A stretch of 64,000 nt of DNA from Aliiroseovarius sp. S1339 (GTDB lineage Bacteria > Pseudomonadota > Alphaproteobacteria > Rhodobacterales > Rhodobacteraceae), in the NCBI RefSeq assembly GCF_023195695.1, contig NZ_JALPQG010000004.1, positions 302,795-366,794 on the forward strand. The letters run 5' to 3'. Below, piece by piece: positions 54,263-64,000 of the stretch. The notes below the pieces were generated by a model that searched no databases, had not been told where the DNA came from, and worked only from the letters and a program-made list of their open reading frames with translations. The position numbers and the translations under genes are program-made. The first letter of the stretch is position 1. Every line of letters starts with the position of its first letter.

Positions 54263-55648
54263 ATGAGTGAGAGAATCCTGATCGCGGATGACCTTGCGAC
54301 CAATCGCATCGTGTTGAAGGTCAAACTGACCGTCGCCTGCTACGAGGTTATTCAGGCGGACCGATGCGCCGATGTGGCCACACTGGCACGCGACACCCAG
54401 CCTGACCTCATCATTCTGGGTCGGGGCCGCACCGATTGCAGCCTGTCGACGTGTCGCCAGTTGAAAGCGGATGCCACGCTAGGTTCCATCCCGATCATCG
54501 TGGTGTCGGATCAAGATGACCAACGCGCGCGGCTGGAAGCCATCATGGCGGGCGCTGATGACGTCTTTTCCAAGCCGCTGAACGAAGCCACGCTGATGGC
54601 CATGGTGCGCAATCTGATCCGGGCGCGCGGGGCCGAGGACGAAGTGCTGCGGCGGCGCGACCTGTCACGTGATTTCGGCTGTGCAGAAGCACCCGCGCTT
54701 TTTGAACGTCATGCCCGCGTCGCGCTGATCGCCCCGGATGCCGAAACTGGCATTTACTGGCGCATGCATCTGGCAACCGAAATCCGCCACCGAATTGATA
54801 TCATGACGCCATCGCAAGCGTTGGAGGATGTCAGTGGCTTCGGCGGTGTACCGGACGCCTTTGTCATCGCCTCAACACTCAGCGAGACATCTGATGGTCT
54901 GCGACTGGTCAGCGAGTTGCGGTCGCGCCAAACGACGCGCCATTCGGTCATTGTCGTTCAGGATTGCGGCGAAAGCCCCTCGCCCTCCTCTATGGCGCTT
55001 GATCTGGGCGCGAATGCTGTCTTAAGACCGGGGTTCGATGCCCGCGAGTTGGCACTGCGTTTGCACCGCCTTCTGGCGCGCAAGTTTGAAGGCGACGACC
55101 TGCGCAAAAGTTTTGATACCAGTCTGGCCTTAGCCGTTCGCGATCCGCTGACTGGTCTGCACAACCGTCGCTTTGCACAAAGTTATCTGGATCGGCTGGA
55201 ACGCGAATCGCGCAGCAAGAACCAGCCTTATGCAATCATGGTTCTGGATCTTGACCGGTTCAAATCTATCAATGATCGGTTCGGTCACCCGGTCGGCGAC
55301 GAGGTGCTGGTCGAGGTGGCGCGACGCCTGAAAGACAATCTGCGCGACATGGACCTGTTGGCAAGGTATGGCGGCGAAGAATTTCTGATCGCCCTGCCCG
55401 GTGTCAGCCGCGCACAGGCCCAAGCGATGGCGGAACGGCTACGTCGCGCTGTTGGCGATTGTCCAGTCGCGACGGGCGCAACGCCCAACGGTATCGCCGT
55501 CACCCTGTCGATCGGTGTGGCCGTGTCGGGCGACACATTCGGGTCATCCGGCACCGCGCATGAATTGCTGCAATTCGCCGACCAAGCGCTTTACCGCGCC
55601 AAGTCCGACGGACGCAATCAGGTCACTTTCGTGTCGGACGCCGCTTAG
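54263..55648 (+). CDS. PleD-like diguanylate cyclase with degenerate receiver
   Basis: A 461-residue protein with the PleD layout: two receiver domains, then GGDEF. The GGDEF active site is RYGGEEFLIALPG and the RxxD inhibitory site (RDMD) precedes it, so it should make cyclic di-GMP. The first receiver keeps D9/D10, the serine of VVSDQD and the lysine of FSKPL, but the phosphorylated aspartate is replaced by G53 (IILGRGRTD). The second receiver is also degenerate, as in PleD. Phosphorylation by the usual route seems impossible. Its end overlaps the convergent gene by 26 bases. Confidence 0.9.
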   Translation: MSERILIADDLATNRIVLKVKLTVACYEVIQADRCADVATLARDTQPDLIILGRGRTDCSLSTCRQLKADATLGSIPIIVVSDQDDQRARLEAIMAGADDVFSKPLNEATLMAMVRNLIRARGAEDEVLRRRDLSRDFGCAEAPALFERHARVALIAPDAETGIYWRMHLATEIRHRIDIMTPSQALEDVSGFGGVPDAFVIASTLSETSDGLRLVSELRSRQTTRHSVIVVQDCGESPSPSSMALDLGANAVLRPGFDARELALRLHRLLARKFEGDDLRKSFDTSLALAVRDPLTGLHNRRFAQSYLDRLERESRSKNQPYAIMVLDLDRFKSINDRFGHPVGDEVLVEVARRLKDNLRDMDLLARYGGEEFLIALPGVSRAQAQAMAERLRRAVGDCPVATGATPNGIAVTLSIGVAVSGDTFGSSGTAHELLQFADQALYRAKSDGRNQVTFVSDAA

Positions 55649-56162
55649 ACGCGCGTGCCCTGTCCTGGATAGATCTTTCAATACGGTCGGCGAAATCTTG
55701 ACGTTCTTTGGGGCTCATCTGATCTATCCGCTCGACCAGCACTGACCGGGCAAGTTCACCGCGTTGACGCTGCCGTTCGGACTGTTGATCCATGACCGAC
55801 ATAAGCGTATCCGGATCAAACGGGTCGGCGCGCAACGCGGTCAGTATGGTCTGGAATTCGCTGGCCAGCGCCTTGCGATTGTCGGCAAACGACCCGCTGC
55901 GTTCACGAAGGGCTTTGCCGATCTCGCGTCGATCTGACCGATCCAATGCACCAGCCAGCGGAGCAAAGCCCAAGTCGCGGATCGCACCACGGTTTGGGCC
56001 GTGCATATCGAAGCCGTGATCGCGGTGGCCGCCCCATTTGGCCCCGGCCACAAGCCCAACCACCAACAGGTTAAACATCAGCGATACCGCCAGAAGAATA
56101 CGCGGCCACTTGCGCCGCTTCAGCTGTGGTGTGGCGACGGGTGGTTTGTTCGATGCGCTCAT
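55623..56162 (-). CDS. Periplasmic heavy-metal sensor (CpxP/Spy-like)
   Basis: A 179-residue protein with one N-terminal membrane helix (ILLAVSLMFNLLVVGLVAGA, about residues 22-41) and a helical periplasmic domain rich in arginine and glutamate (heavy-metal-resistance/CpxP-like fold). Such proteins act as chaperones or stress sensors. It is the last gene of a unit: EF-hand protein, ECF sigma, putative anti-sigma, this protein. It overlaps the previous gene by four bases. Confidence 0.75.
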   Translation of the reverse strand: MSASNKPPVATPQLKRRKWPRILLAVSLMFNLLVVGLVAGAKWGGHRDHGFDMHGPNRGAIRDLGFAPLAGALDRSDRREIGKALRERSGSFADNRKALASEFQTILTALRADPFDPDTLMSVMDQQSERQRQRGELARSVLVERIDQMSPKERQDFADRIERSIQDRARASKRRPTRK

Positions 56163-56575
56163 CCCTCATCCTCCAATAACAAACTGGTTCCCAGATAGCT
56201 GGGGGCCAAATCCTCCAACGCATAGGACTCGTCGGCCAACGTATAGTCGCCAGTCAGGATCAACCCGCCGGACATCGTTTCAAGTTGGATCGGGGCGGCA
56301 AAACCGATCCAGACCCCGGCCACTGTCGCCGTCGCCATTCCGGCAAGGGAAGGCCAGCCGCCAACCGCTGCGACCAAATCAGCCCAGAACCCCCGCGACG
56401 CGCCCGGATCAACCGCCGTGCCCGCATGACTGCCACATTGCGGCTGATGTGCCTCGGCATCTGCAAGGATTGCCGACACAAGCGCGTCAGAAGGTGCGGC
56501 AATATCAGATCGGGCCGCGTCAAAAAACGCGTCCAAGGCCGTATCATCCAGCATGTCTTTGTCAGTTTGTGCCAT
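56159..56575 (-). CDS. Putative anti-sigma factor
   Basis: A 138-residue protein placed directly after an ECF sigma gene, overlapping it by 14 bases and the next gene by four. The N-terminal half is cytoplasmic and acidic (LDAFFDAARSDIAAPSDAL). A single membrane helix follows (SLAGMATATVAGVWIGFAA), then a periplasmic tail. It lacks the HxxxCxxC zinc motif of many anti-sigmas, so the role rests on position and topology. The ATG at 56575 follows GGAG. Confidence 0.65.
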   Translation of the reverse strand: MAQTDKDMLDDTALDAFFDAARSDIAAPSDALVSAILADAEAHQPQCGSHAGTAVDPGASRGFWADLVAAVGGWPSLAGMATATVAGVWIGFAAPIQLETMSGGLILTGDYTLADESYALEDLAPSYLGTSLLLEDEG

Positions 56576-57149
56576 ATCCCAACTCCTCTCGCTGGCCAGC
56601 AAGTGCTGTGGCCAGCGCTTTCTTGCCCCGGGCCGTCAGACTTTCGACGGCCTCGATGCTGATGTCCATGATCTGCGCAATCTCGGGGTTTGCTTCCCCT
56701 TCGATGTGGCGCAGGGTCACGGCGATTCTTTGACGTTCCGGCAGGGCGTTGAGCGCGGTTTGCAAGGCGGCAACGCGATCTGCCTGGATCATCTTGTCAA
56801 CTGCACCAGGCGTGTCATCGGCTGGCTCTTCAATCGCGTCGATGTCCACATTGCGCCGTTTGCGCAGCCGATCAGTGCACAAGTTTGATACCACTCGAAA
56901 CAGCCACGTTGACACCTTCGCCTCGCCTGTGCGCCAGTCCGGAGCGATCTTCCACAAACGCAACATCGCTTCTTGTGTTACGTCCTCAGCCTCCGCCCGG
57001 TCGCCGCCCAAAAGACGCGTGCCATAACCCAGAACCCGCGGCGCAAGCCTGCGGGTCAGAAGCTCAGCCGCCATCGGATCGCCGTTCCCGTACAGAACGA
57101 GAAGCGCGTCGTCCGAAGCTTCTGCGTAAGCGTCCAAGGCCATTTCCAT
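56562..57149 (-). CDS. ECF-type RNA polymerase sigma factor
   Basis: A 195-residue sigma factor with regions 2 and 4 only. Region 2 includes AEAEDVTQEAMLRLWKIAPDWRTG and STWLFRVVSNLCTDRLRKR; region 4 includes LPERQRIAVTLRHIEGEANPEIAQIM. The target promoters are unknown. It follows the EF-hand gene by 78 bases and is coupled to the putative anti-sigma and the CpxP-like protein, a common layout for envelope-stress regulation. Confidence 0.92.
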   Translation of the reverse strand: MEMALDAYAEASDDALLVLYGNGDPMAAELLTRRLAPRVLGYGTRLLGGDRAEAEDVTQEAMLRLWKIAPDWRTGEAKVSTWLFRVVSNLCTDRLRKRRNVDIDAIEEPADDTPGAVDKMIQADRVAALQTALNALPERQRIAVTLRHIEGEANPEIAQIMDISIEAVESLTARGKKALATALAGQREELGYGTN

Positions 57150-57227
57150 TCGTCCTGCCTAGCCCGTCTGCCACTTGGTGACAACGGGCGGGGGTGCCCC
57201 CGCGAAACGCAGGGGCACAGGTGGGCG

Positions 57228-57827
57228 TTATCCGCCGTTACGCTGACCTTTGCCGCCCTTGCCGTGACCGCGCTTGCCATGACCGCGCATGAAGGCTTCC
57301 TTCTGCGCCGCATCAAACTCGGCTTGTGAAATCGCGTTGTCGTCATCGGTGTCAAATCGGTCAATCATGCGATCCATGCGGGCTTGGTCCGGAGCCATTT
57401 CATCAAGGCTGAGCGTGCCGTTGCCATTGGTGTCGCGCTTGGAGATCATCTTTTCCATCATCCAGCCCATGCGCTTTTCTGCCATCGGACCTTTGTCCTT
57501 GCCTTGGCCGCCAGCATTTGCTTGACGCTCGGCCATCTTAGCCGCACGGTGCGCCTGCATTTCCGCAACCGACAGCTCGCCGTCTCCGTCCGTATCAGTG
57601 GCCGAGAAATGTGCCGCGGCATGGGCTTTCAGGTCCTCGGCCGTGATCTGGCCGCTGGTGTCCATGTCCAGATCAGCGAATTCCATTTGCATGAAGCCGC
57701 CATTGCGTCCCTGCATCCCGCCACCGTCTTTGCCACCAAAGGCGACCGCGGAGGTCGCACCAAGTGTCAGGGCCGCGCCCAAAGCCAGTGCGATTGCCGT
57801 TGCTGCTTTTGTTTTTGTAACAGTCAT
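57228..57827 (-). CDS. Exported EF-hand calcium-binding protein
   Basis: A 199-residue secreted protein. The signal peptide ends TSAVAFG (ATG at 57827 after AAGGA; a longer frame to 57944 has no site). Four EF-hand loops are visible, starting DLDMDTSGQ, DTDGDGELS, DTNGNGTLS and DTDDDNAIS, so it should bind calcium in the periplasm. The C terminus is rich in glycine, lysine and histidine. It heads the ECF sigma cluster and may be a target or sensor of it (inference). Confidence 0.87.
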   Translation of the reverse strand: MTVTKTKAATAIALALGAALTLGATSAVAFGGKDGGGMQGRNGGFMQMEFADLDMDTSGQITAEDLKAHAAAHFSATDTDGDGELSVAEMQAHRAAKMAERQANAGGQGKDKGPMAEKRMGWMMEKMISKRDTNGNGTLSLDEMAPDQARMDRMIDRFDTDDDNAISQAEFDAAQKEAFMRGHGKRGHGKGGKGQRNGG

Positions 57828-58025
57828 AATGTGTTCCTTTTTCCTTTGCCTGTTCGCGCCAAGTCTGTATCTGTCCGGCGTCATACCCATTGAACGCGGC
57901 AGGGGCGTGTTTCCGTCGCTGTTTGGCGAAAAAAATCGCGGCATCGCGCCGCAACAGCAAAACGCGGCATGGTTTTCCGCGTTTCAATCCTTAGAATGGC
58001 TTGGTGCGCGACAGAGGAAACATGA

Positions 58026-58445
58026 ATGAGCGACGTGACCACAATGAACACCCAGCCGCTTGCCGATGACGGTCAGGAACGCGACCTAAAGCCTGCGATG
58101 AAAAAGGGCTGGAGCAAACGCTGCCCCAACTGTGGAACAGGAAAAATGTTTCAGGGCTATCTGAAGGTGCAGGACACTTGCACGGTTTGCGGCGAAGACC
58201 TGTATCACCACCGCGCCGATGATGGCCCTGCTTACCTGACGATCCTTGTGGTGGGCCATCTGATGGCGCCGCTTTTGCACATCACCTATGTGAATTTTGT
58301 GCAGGAGCCGATGATGCTGGCCTCAATCTTCACAGTCGGCACAGTGGCTGCGTCACTATACCTGCTGCCCCGGTTCAAGGGGTTTATGGTCGGTTTCCAA
58401 TGGGCAAAACGAATGCACGGCTTCAAACACGACCGAGATTCATAG
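58026..58445 (+). CDS. DUF983 family membrane protein
   Basis: A 139-residue protein. A zinc-ribbon-like N-terminal part has CPNC and CTVC pairs (WSKRCPNCGTGKMF, DTCTVCGEDLYH), followed by two membrane helices. This is the DUF983 family, found near cytochrome oxidase genes in some species; its role is unknown. The NUDIX gene follows after nine bases, so the two are likely cotranscribed. Confidence 0.9.
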   Translation: MSDVTTMNTQPLADDGQERDLKPAMKKGWSKRCPNCGTGKMFQGYLKVQDTCTVCGEDLYHHRADDGPAYLTILVVGHLMAPLLHITYVNFVQEPMMLASIFTVGTVAASLYLLPRFKGFMVGFQWAKRMHGFKHDRDS

Positions 58446-58454
58446 GGCGACATC

Positions 58455-59168
58455 ATGGACAAGGCACTTGACAAGTCGAAAATCATACGGGATGCGGCCA
58501 CAGTCATCCTGATCCGTGACAAGACCACACGGCCGCAGGTCTTGATGGGGCAACGCGGGGCCAAAGCGGCCTTCATGCCCAACAAGTTTGTCTTTCCCGG
58601 CGGTGCGCTTGATGCAGAAGATGCTCAGGTGCCGCTGGCTGAAAAGGGGGCCGAGCCTTGCCTGACGCGCTTGGGTGAACACGCAGACCCCTCGATCTCA
58701 TCGGCGCTGCTGGTGACCGCCATTCGCGAGCTTTGGGAAGAAACGGGTCAAATTTTGGGTGCGCCCGGCGACTGGCCCTGCAAAGTTCCTGATGGATGGG
58801 AAGAATTTGCAAAAGCAGGCTATATCCCATCTGCCCTTGGTATGGCCTTCGTGTTTCGCGCGATCACACCCAAGGGCCGCCCGCGCCGGTTTGATGCGCG
58901 CTTCTTTGCGGTGGACGCCGACGAGTTGCGCACCGATATCGACGATTTCTCGCGCGCCTCTGACGAGTTAAGCCATCTTCAATGGATTCCGCTGGACGAT
59001 GTGCGCCGTTTCGACCTGCCGTTCATAACCGAGGTGGTGTTGGCCGAAATCGTTGGCAACCTGCCCGAATTGGGTGCGCCTGCACAGGTACCGTTCTTCA
59101 ACAATTCTGACGAAGAAAGCTTGTTTGAGCGTCTTGGTGGCGTTGGCCCCCTGACGGCGGCGGGCTGA
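58455..59168 (+). CDS. NUDIX hydrolase
   Basis: A 237-residue hydrolase of nucleoside-diphosphate-linked compounds. The N-terminal strand (RDAATVILIRD) and the Nudix helix (IRELWEETGQILG) are clear; a long insert separates the glycine pair (FPGGALDAED) from the helix, as in the NUDT7/NUDT19-like or CoA-type branch. The substrate is unknown. It follows the DUF983 gene and converges with the EamA gene. Confidence 0.9.
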   Translation: MDKALDKSKIIRDAATVILIRDKTTRPQVLMGQRGAKAAFMPNKFVFPGGALDAEDAQVPLAEKGAEPCLTRLGEHADPSISSALLVTAIRELWEETGQILGAPGDWPCKVPDGWEEFAKAGYIPSALGMAFVFRAITPKGRPRRFDARFFAVDADELRTDIDDFSRASDELSHLQWIPLDDVRRFDLPFITEVVLAEIVGNLPELGAPAQVPFFNNSDEESLFERLGGVGPLTAAG

Positions 59169-59171
59169 CGG

Positions 59172-60077
59172 CTACTTCAGGAACAGCACCAGCACCAAAA
59201 CGGAGGCCAGGATCAACGCGGTCCCGGCATATTCGCGCCCTGTGACCTTTTCACGAAACACAAACAGCGTTGCGGCGTAAGAAAACAACAGCTCCACCTG
59301 CCCCAACGCCTTGACCAGCGCCGCGTTTTGCAACGCGAAAGCGGTGAACCAGCAAAAGCTGCCGATCATTGAGCTAAGGCCGACCAGAACGCCAACCCGC
59401 CATGCGGTGAAAACGCGCGTGATCTCGCCTTTTTCGCGCAAAGTCATCCAGATCAGCATGACAGCAGACTGAAATGCGGTGACGACGGCCAAGGTGAACC
59501 CGGCGCGCGCCACCACGTCTTGGACAGGCAGCGATAGGGCCGCGCCGCGATAACCAATAGCCGAGACAGAGAACAGGAACCCGGCCCCAAGCCCCAGTGC
59601 CGCCGCCCGGTTAAAGAACCGCATCCACCCAGCTTTGCCGCCAGTTGGCGGGTCCGACAGCAAGATCAGACCCAGAAACCCGACCGCGATGGCCAAACCA
59701 CCCGCAACGCCGACGCCTTCGCCCAACACCGCCAACCCGACCAGCGCGGTCAGCACGACCTCGGTCTTTTTGAATGTGATGCCGACGGCGAAATTGCGTT
59801 CGGCGAACAAGGCCACCACACAGATTGTGGCAAGGATTTGCGCGATACCTCCCGTAAACGCGAACAGGAAAAACCGCCCACCGGGCACAGGCGCGCTTTG
59901 GTCCGTCACGCCCAGATAAATCACAAGGATCACCGCCACCAGTGGCGCGGAATAGACGAACCGCGCAAGGGTCGCCCCGGTCGCCGACAAGCGTGTGTCC
60001 TTCAGCCGCTTTTGCAGCATGAAGCGCAGGTTTTGCGAAAACGCCGCAGCGATTGTGATGGGGATCCAAGCTTGCAT
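59172..60077 (-). CDS. EamA/DMT family transporter
   Basis: A 301-residue integral membrane protein with about ten helices and the two EamA repeats typical of the drug/metabolite transporter superfamily. The second repeat contains VKALGQVELLFSYAATLFVFREK. The substrate is unknown; members export amino acids, nucleosides or other small molecules. AAAGG lies before the ATG. Its stop is four bases from that of the convergent NUDIX gene. Confidence 0.88.
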   Translation of the reverse strand: MQAWIPITIAAAFSQNLRFMLQKRLKDTRLSATGATLARFVYSAPLVAVILVIYLGVTDQSAPVPGGRFFLFAFTGGIAQILATICVVALFAERNFAVGITFKKTEVVLTALVGLAVLGEGVGVAGGLAIAVGFLGLILLSDPPTGGKAGWMRFFNRAAALGLGAGFLFSVSAIGYRGAALSLPVQDVVARAGFTLAVVTAFQSAVMLIWMTLREKGEITRVFTAWRVGVLVGLSSMIGSFCWFTAFALQNAALVKALGQVELLFSYAATLFVFREKVTGREYAGTALILASVLVLVLFLK

Positions 60078-60120
60078 CGCGCACCTTTCGCATGGTCAGG
60101 CCGCGAATGCCAGCTTACGC

Positions 60121-60645
60121 CTAGCGGGTTTTCAGCCGCGACAGGTTATAGCCGTTGAACCCCAGCACATCGCGCGCCGCCTTGATCCGGTCTTCGCCAC
60201 CGGAGTTGGACCGGTCGATGATCCAGCCAAAGCTGCCTGATGGCGTGCCGATCGCGGCTGTGCGGTAATCAGCATCGACCCAAAGCACCCAATATTGCGT
60301 GTCAAACGGCGCTGATCCGACCGAAATGCGGCCCGGCGCAGGTTGTTTTGTCGAATAATGGTCCAGCAACCCAGACGGCCCATAGACGTCCAAAGCGGTA
60401 ATGGCACCGCCATTTTCTGCAAAGTTGACCGCCCCGAAGGATGGCTTGTCGCCGGGATAAACGAATTCACCCCGGATCACCCAGCGTCCAGCGAAGCGGG
60501 CCGCGTTGAAACGTGTGGTTGAACTAAGCTGCCGGGTCTTGCTGCGGTGAAATTCGACACCCGAACCGCCCCCGCCCACGCAGGCGGTCAGCCCCGCGCT
60601 TGCCGTCAATGCGGCTGCCGTCATTAACATCTGCCGCCGATCCAT
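60121..60645 (-). CDS. Lipocalin family lipoprotein
   Basis: A 174-residue lipoprotein. The signal peptide ends at the lipobox GLTAC (cysteine 22). The lipocalin signature GRWVIRGEF (G-x-W) is near residue 52, and later strands include YWVLWVDADYRTAAIGTP, as in bacterial Blc-type lipocalins that bind lipids at the outer membrane. It lies downstream of the aldo/keto reductase on the same strand. Confidence 0.87.
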   Translation of the reverse strand: MDRRQMLMTAAALTASAGLTACVGGGGSGVEFHRSKTRQLSSTTRFNAARFAGRWVIRGEFVYPGDKPSFGAVNFAENGGAITALDVYGPSGLLDHYSTKQPAPGRISVGSAPFDTQYWVLWVDADYRTAAIGTPSGSFGWIIDRSNSGGEDRIKAARDVLGFNGYNLSRLKTR

Positions 60646-60729
60646 GGTCCTGTTCCTTCCGGTTCCCTGATACCCTGAGTGTCTAGAGCTGGTCGCGCCA
60701 TTAACCTAACACAAGTAGGGCACGTCTTG

Positions 60730-61773
60730 TCAGAACGGCATCGGGTGGGCGCGGTGCGCGCTGTCGATGTCTTTCATCACCTCGTCTGACAGTGTCAGGT
60801 CTTTTCCGTCCAAGATGCGGGCGAGCTGCTCCATCGAGGACGCACCAAAAATGGTCGACCCCATGAACGGCCGCGAAACCGCGAAAGCCAGCGCCATTTG
60901 AACGACGTCCAGCCCGTGCTTTTTCGCAACATCCAGATACACATCAACGGCTTCAAATGCGCGTGGCGTGGCACGCCCGCCCAGACCCGGTGACAGGTCC
61001 AGCCGCGACCCTTTCGGCACGGCGTTGTCCTGATATTTCCCGCTCAACAGCCCCGTCGCCAGCGGTGAATAGGACAGCACGCGCACGCCTTCGTTCATGC
61101 ACAGCTCGGCCAGATCGGTGTCGGCCAGACGGCACATCAAGCTGTATTCGTTCTGGATCGAGATTACCTCGGGCGCACCCATTTCGCGCGCGATGCGCAA
61201 CCATTGCGCGGTGCCCCACGCGCTTTCGTTGGACAGAGCGAAATGGCGCACCTTGCCGGCCTTCACGACCTCGGCCATAGCACCCAAAACGTCGCGCATA
61301 TGCGCCTCAACCTCGGTGCGGTTTTGATTTGACGGATCAAAGGTCCAGTTCTGGCGAAACGCATAGCTGCCGCGAATGGGCCAGTGGGTCTGATAAATGT
61401 CGATATAGTCGGTGTTCAGCTTGACCAGACTTTCGTCCACAGCCTCGTGGATGATCGCGCCGTTATAACCTTTGCCGCCACGCTTCCAGCCCGGATTGTC
61501 ACCCGACACTTTTGTGGCAATCACCACGTCATCGCGTCGCCCGCTTTTGGCGATCCAGCTGCCAATCACTTCTTCCGAGCGTCCGCAAGCTTCGGCTTTG
61601 ATCGGGTTCACCGGATACATCTCGGCGGTATCAATGAAGTTGATCCCGTGGTCCAAAGACATGTCGATCTGGGCGTGACCCTCGGCTTCAGTGTTGGTGG
61701 ACCCCCAAAGCATCGAGCCCAGGCACAACGCGCTCACCTCAAGCTTGCCACCCGCCAATTTGTTCATCTGCAT
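60730..61773 (-). CDS. Aldo/keto reductase
   Basis: A 347-residue NADP-linked aldo/keto reductase of the Tas/YghZ-like group. The TIM-barrel catalytic residues are present: D48 and Y53 in INFIDTAEMYP, a lysine in IATKVSG, and a histidine in YQTHWP. The substrate is unknown. The ATG follows AAGGAG. It lies between the lipocalin and SDR genes. Confidence 0.92.
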   Translation of the reverse strand: MQMNKLAGGKLEVSALCLGSMLWGSTNTEAEGHAQIDMSLDHGINFIDTAEMYPVNPIKAEACGRSEEVIGSWIAKSGRRDDVVIATKVSGDNPGWKRGGKGYNGAIIHEAVDESLVKLNTDYIDIYQTHWPIRGSYAFRQNWTFDPSNQNRTEVEAHMRDVLGAMAEVVKAGKVRHFALSNESAWGTAQWLRIAREMGAPEVISIQNEYSLMCRLADTDLAELCMNEGVRVLSYSPLATGLLSGKYQDNAVPKGSRLDLSPGLGGRATPRAFEAVDVYLDVAKKHGLDVVQMALAFAVSRPFMGSTIFGASSMEQLARILDGKDLTLSDEVMKDIDSAHRAHPMPF

Positions 61774-61916
61774 AGCGCGTCTCCTTCAACGACCGAAATA
61801 GCCTGTCCTGTTCGCGCGTCAGTGTGCCGATCATCGGGATGAGGGCAAGGGGCAAAACAAGCGCCATCACAACGGGCAGGTTGCGCCCGCCCGTCAGCCT
61901 GTCTGATCCGCTCCGC

Positions 61917-62696
61917 TTAGAACGTCGCGTTCACTGCCCCACCGTCCAGCAACACATTCTGCCCCACCATGAACCCCGCATGTTGCGAGCACAGGAAGGC
62001 GCAGGTCGCGCCAAACTCCTCAGCCGTGCCATAGCGACCAGCCGGGATCGTGGCCGCACGCGCCGCGCGGGCCTCGTCAACCGATCCGCCATGCGCCTCG
62101 ACCACGCCCTTGTCCAAAGCCGCCGCGCGATCAGTGTCATGAATACCCGGCAGCAGGTTGTTGATGATCACACCCTGCCCCGCCACCTGCCGCGCGGTTC
62201 CCGCCACAAAGCCCGTTAGGCCCGTGCGCGCGGTGTTGGACAGGCCAAGCACAGGGATCGGAGATTTCACCGATTGGCTGGTGATATTCACGACCCGACC
62301 CCAGCCCTTATCGATCATCGTGGGGATCAAAGCCTGCATCAAAGCGATCGGTGTCAGCATGTTGGCGTCAAAAGCTGCGATAAAATCGTCACGATCCCAA
62401 TCCGACCACATGCCCGGCGGCGGGCCACCCGCGTTGGTCACCAGAATTTCCACATCGCCTGCAGTGTCCAGAACGCGCGTTCGCCCGTCCTCTGTCGTCA
62501 CGTCAGCGGCGACTGTCACCACGTCTACGCCAGTCTCTGACCGAATCGCTTCTGCCGCGTCCTGCAATGGCCCTTCGGTGCGCGCATTCATCACCAGCGA
62601 CACGCCTTCCCGCGCCAAAGCCCGCGCGCATCCAAGCCCCAACCCTTTTGAGGACGCACATACCAGCGCCCGCTTGCCTGAAATTCCCAGATCCAT
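61917..62696 (-). CDS. SDR family oxidoreductase with altered active site
   Basis: A 259-residue Rossmann-fold protein. The cofactor loop is ALVCASSKGLGLGCA and the NAG motif is TNAGGPPP. In the usual catalytic triad, S140 is kept (NITSQS), but the tyrosine is replaced by S153 and the lysine by R157 (GLSNTARTG). This pattern occurs in a known branch of 3-oxoacyl reductase homologs, so activity may differ. The ATG at 62696 follows GGGAGAG; a long upstream extension is discarded. Confidence 0.88.
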   Translation of the reverse strand: MDLGISGKRALVCASSKGLGLGCARALAREGVSLVMNARTEGPLQDAAEAIRSETGVDVVTVAADVTTEDGRTRVLDTAGDVEILVTNAGGPPPGMWSDWDRDDFIAAFDANMLTPIALMQALIPTMIDKGWGRVVNITSQSVKSPIPVLGLSNTARTGLTGFVAGTARQVAGQGVIINNLLPGIHDTDRAAALDKGVVEAHGGSVDEARAARAATIPAGRYGTAEEFGATCAFLCSQHAGFMVGQNVLLDGGAVNATF

Positions 62697-62823
62697 CGGT
62701 CTCTCCCATTTCCTGAAGGCGCGTCTGTCGCCCGCGCTTTTCCAAGACCTAGCAGGGCCGCCCGCGCGAGGAAAGCACCCATGGTTGTTGCGCCCCTCCG
62801 CCCCCGTCGCTATATGCGAACCC

Positions 62824-64000
<1,177 letters not shown>

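Overview
The window looks like ordinary chromosome of a GC-rich alphaproteobacterium of the Rhodobacteraceae (Roseobacter group). Evidence: an alpha-type tRNA-His with no encoded G-1, a GTTC-N7-GTTC LexA box in front of an mmcB gene, RpoH with the family box, an RNase E with a large acidic insert in its S1 domain, a RibBX-type ribB, and many small families typical of this group (DUF4169, DUF6476, DUF6324, DUF3572, VPLPA-CTERM). No phage, insertion sequence, CRISPR array or rRNA operon was seen. The assignments rest on reading the sequence, not on database searches.

Layout. 0-7 kb: the tail of a membrane protein, sspB, fumC and two small genes; a convergent block with a cytochrome P450 and a membrane-anchored hydrolase-like protein; ccdA and a TusA-like gene. 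7-15 kb: rne with a long upstream leader, a class A penicillin-binding protein and pepF. 15-22 kb: a frameshifted secreted-protein relic, a VPLPA-CTERM surface protein, a DksA-like protein, an oxidoreductase, rpoH, cls, and an RluA-type gene whose start codon overlaps that of its divergent neighbour; then tRNA-His. 22-27 kb: mmcB under a LexA box, a structured RNA (best guess 6S RNA), a secreted sugar dehydrogenase, a small cytochrome c and hypothetical secreted proteins. 27-38 kb: riboflavin genes (nusB-ribH-ribB, ribE, ribD-nrdR) interrupted by an NYN/LOTUS RNase-like gene, an MBL hydrolase and a kpsS-kpsD-kpsC capsule block. 38-45 kb: dodecin, a second cytochrome c, yjbQ, and the dnaG-rpoD pair with an unusual repeat between them. 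45-51 kb: a TetR regulator, hom, a ceramidase-like gene, glpX, an isochorismatase-like hydrolase, recJ and tRNA-Glu. 51-58 kb: a signalling region with an H-NOX-like protein plus diguanylate cyclase, a PleD-like cyclase, and an ECF sigma factor cluster with an EF-hand protein. 58-64 kb: housekeeping and metabolic genes ending in a truncated prfC.

The best candidates for unusual biology are: the H-NOX-like protein without the usual proximal histidine next to a diguanylate cyclase; a PleD-like protein whose receiver lacks its phosphorylated aspartate; four GANTC methylation sites packed into alternative hairpins upstream of rpoD; the shared CATG start of the rluA-type and DUF6476 genes; the two-frameshift secreted-protein relic; and the NYN protein with two LOTUS domains. 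Nothing in the window forms an obvious new defence or mobile system.
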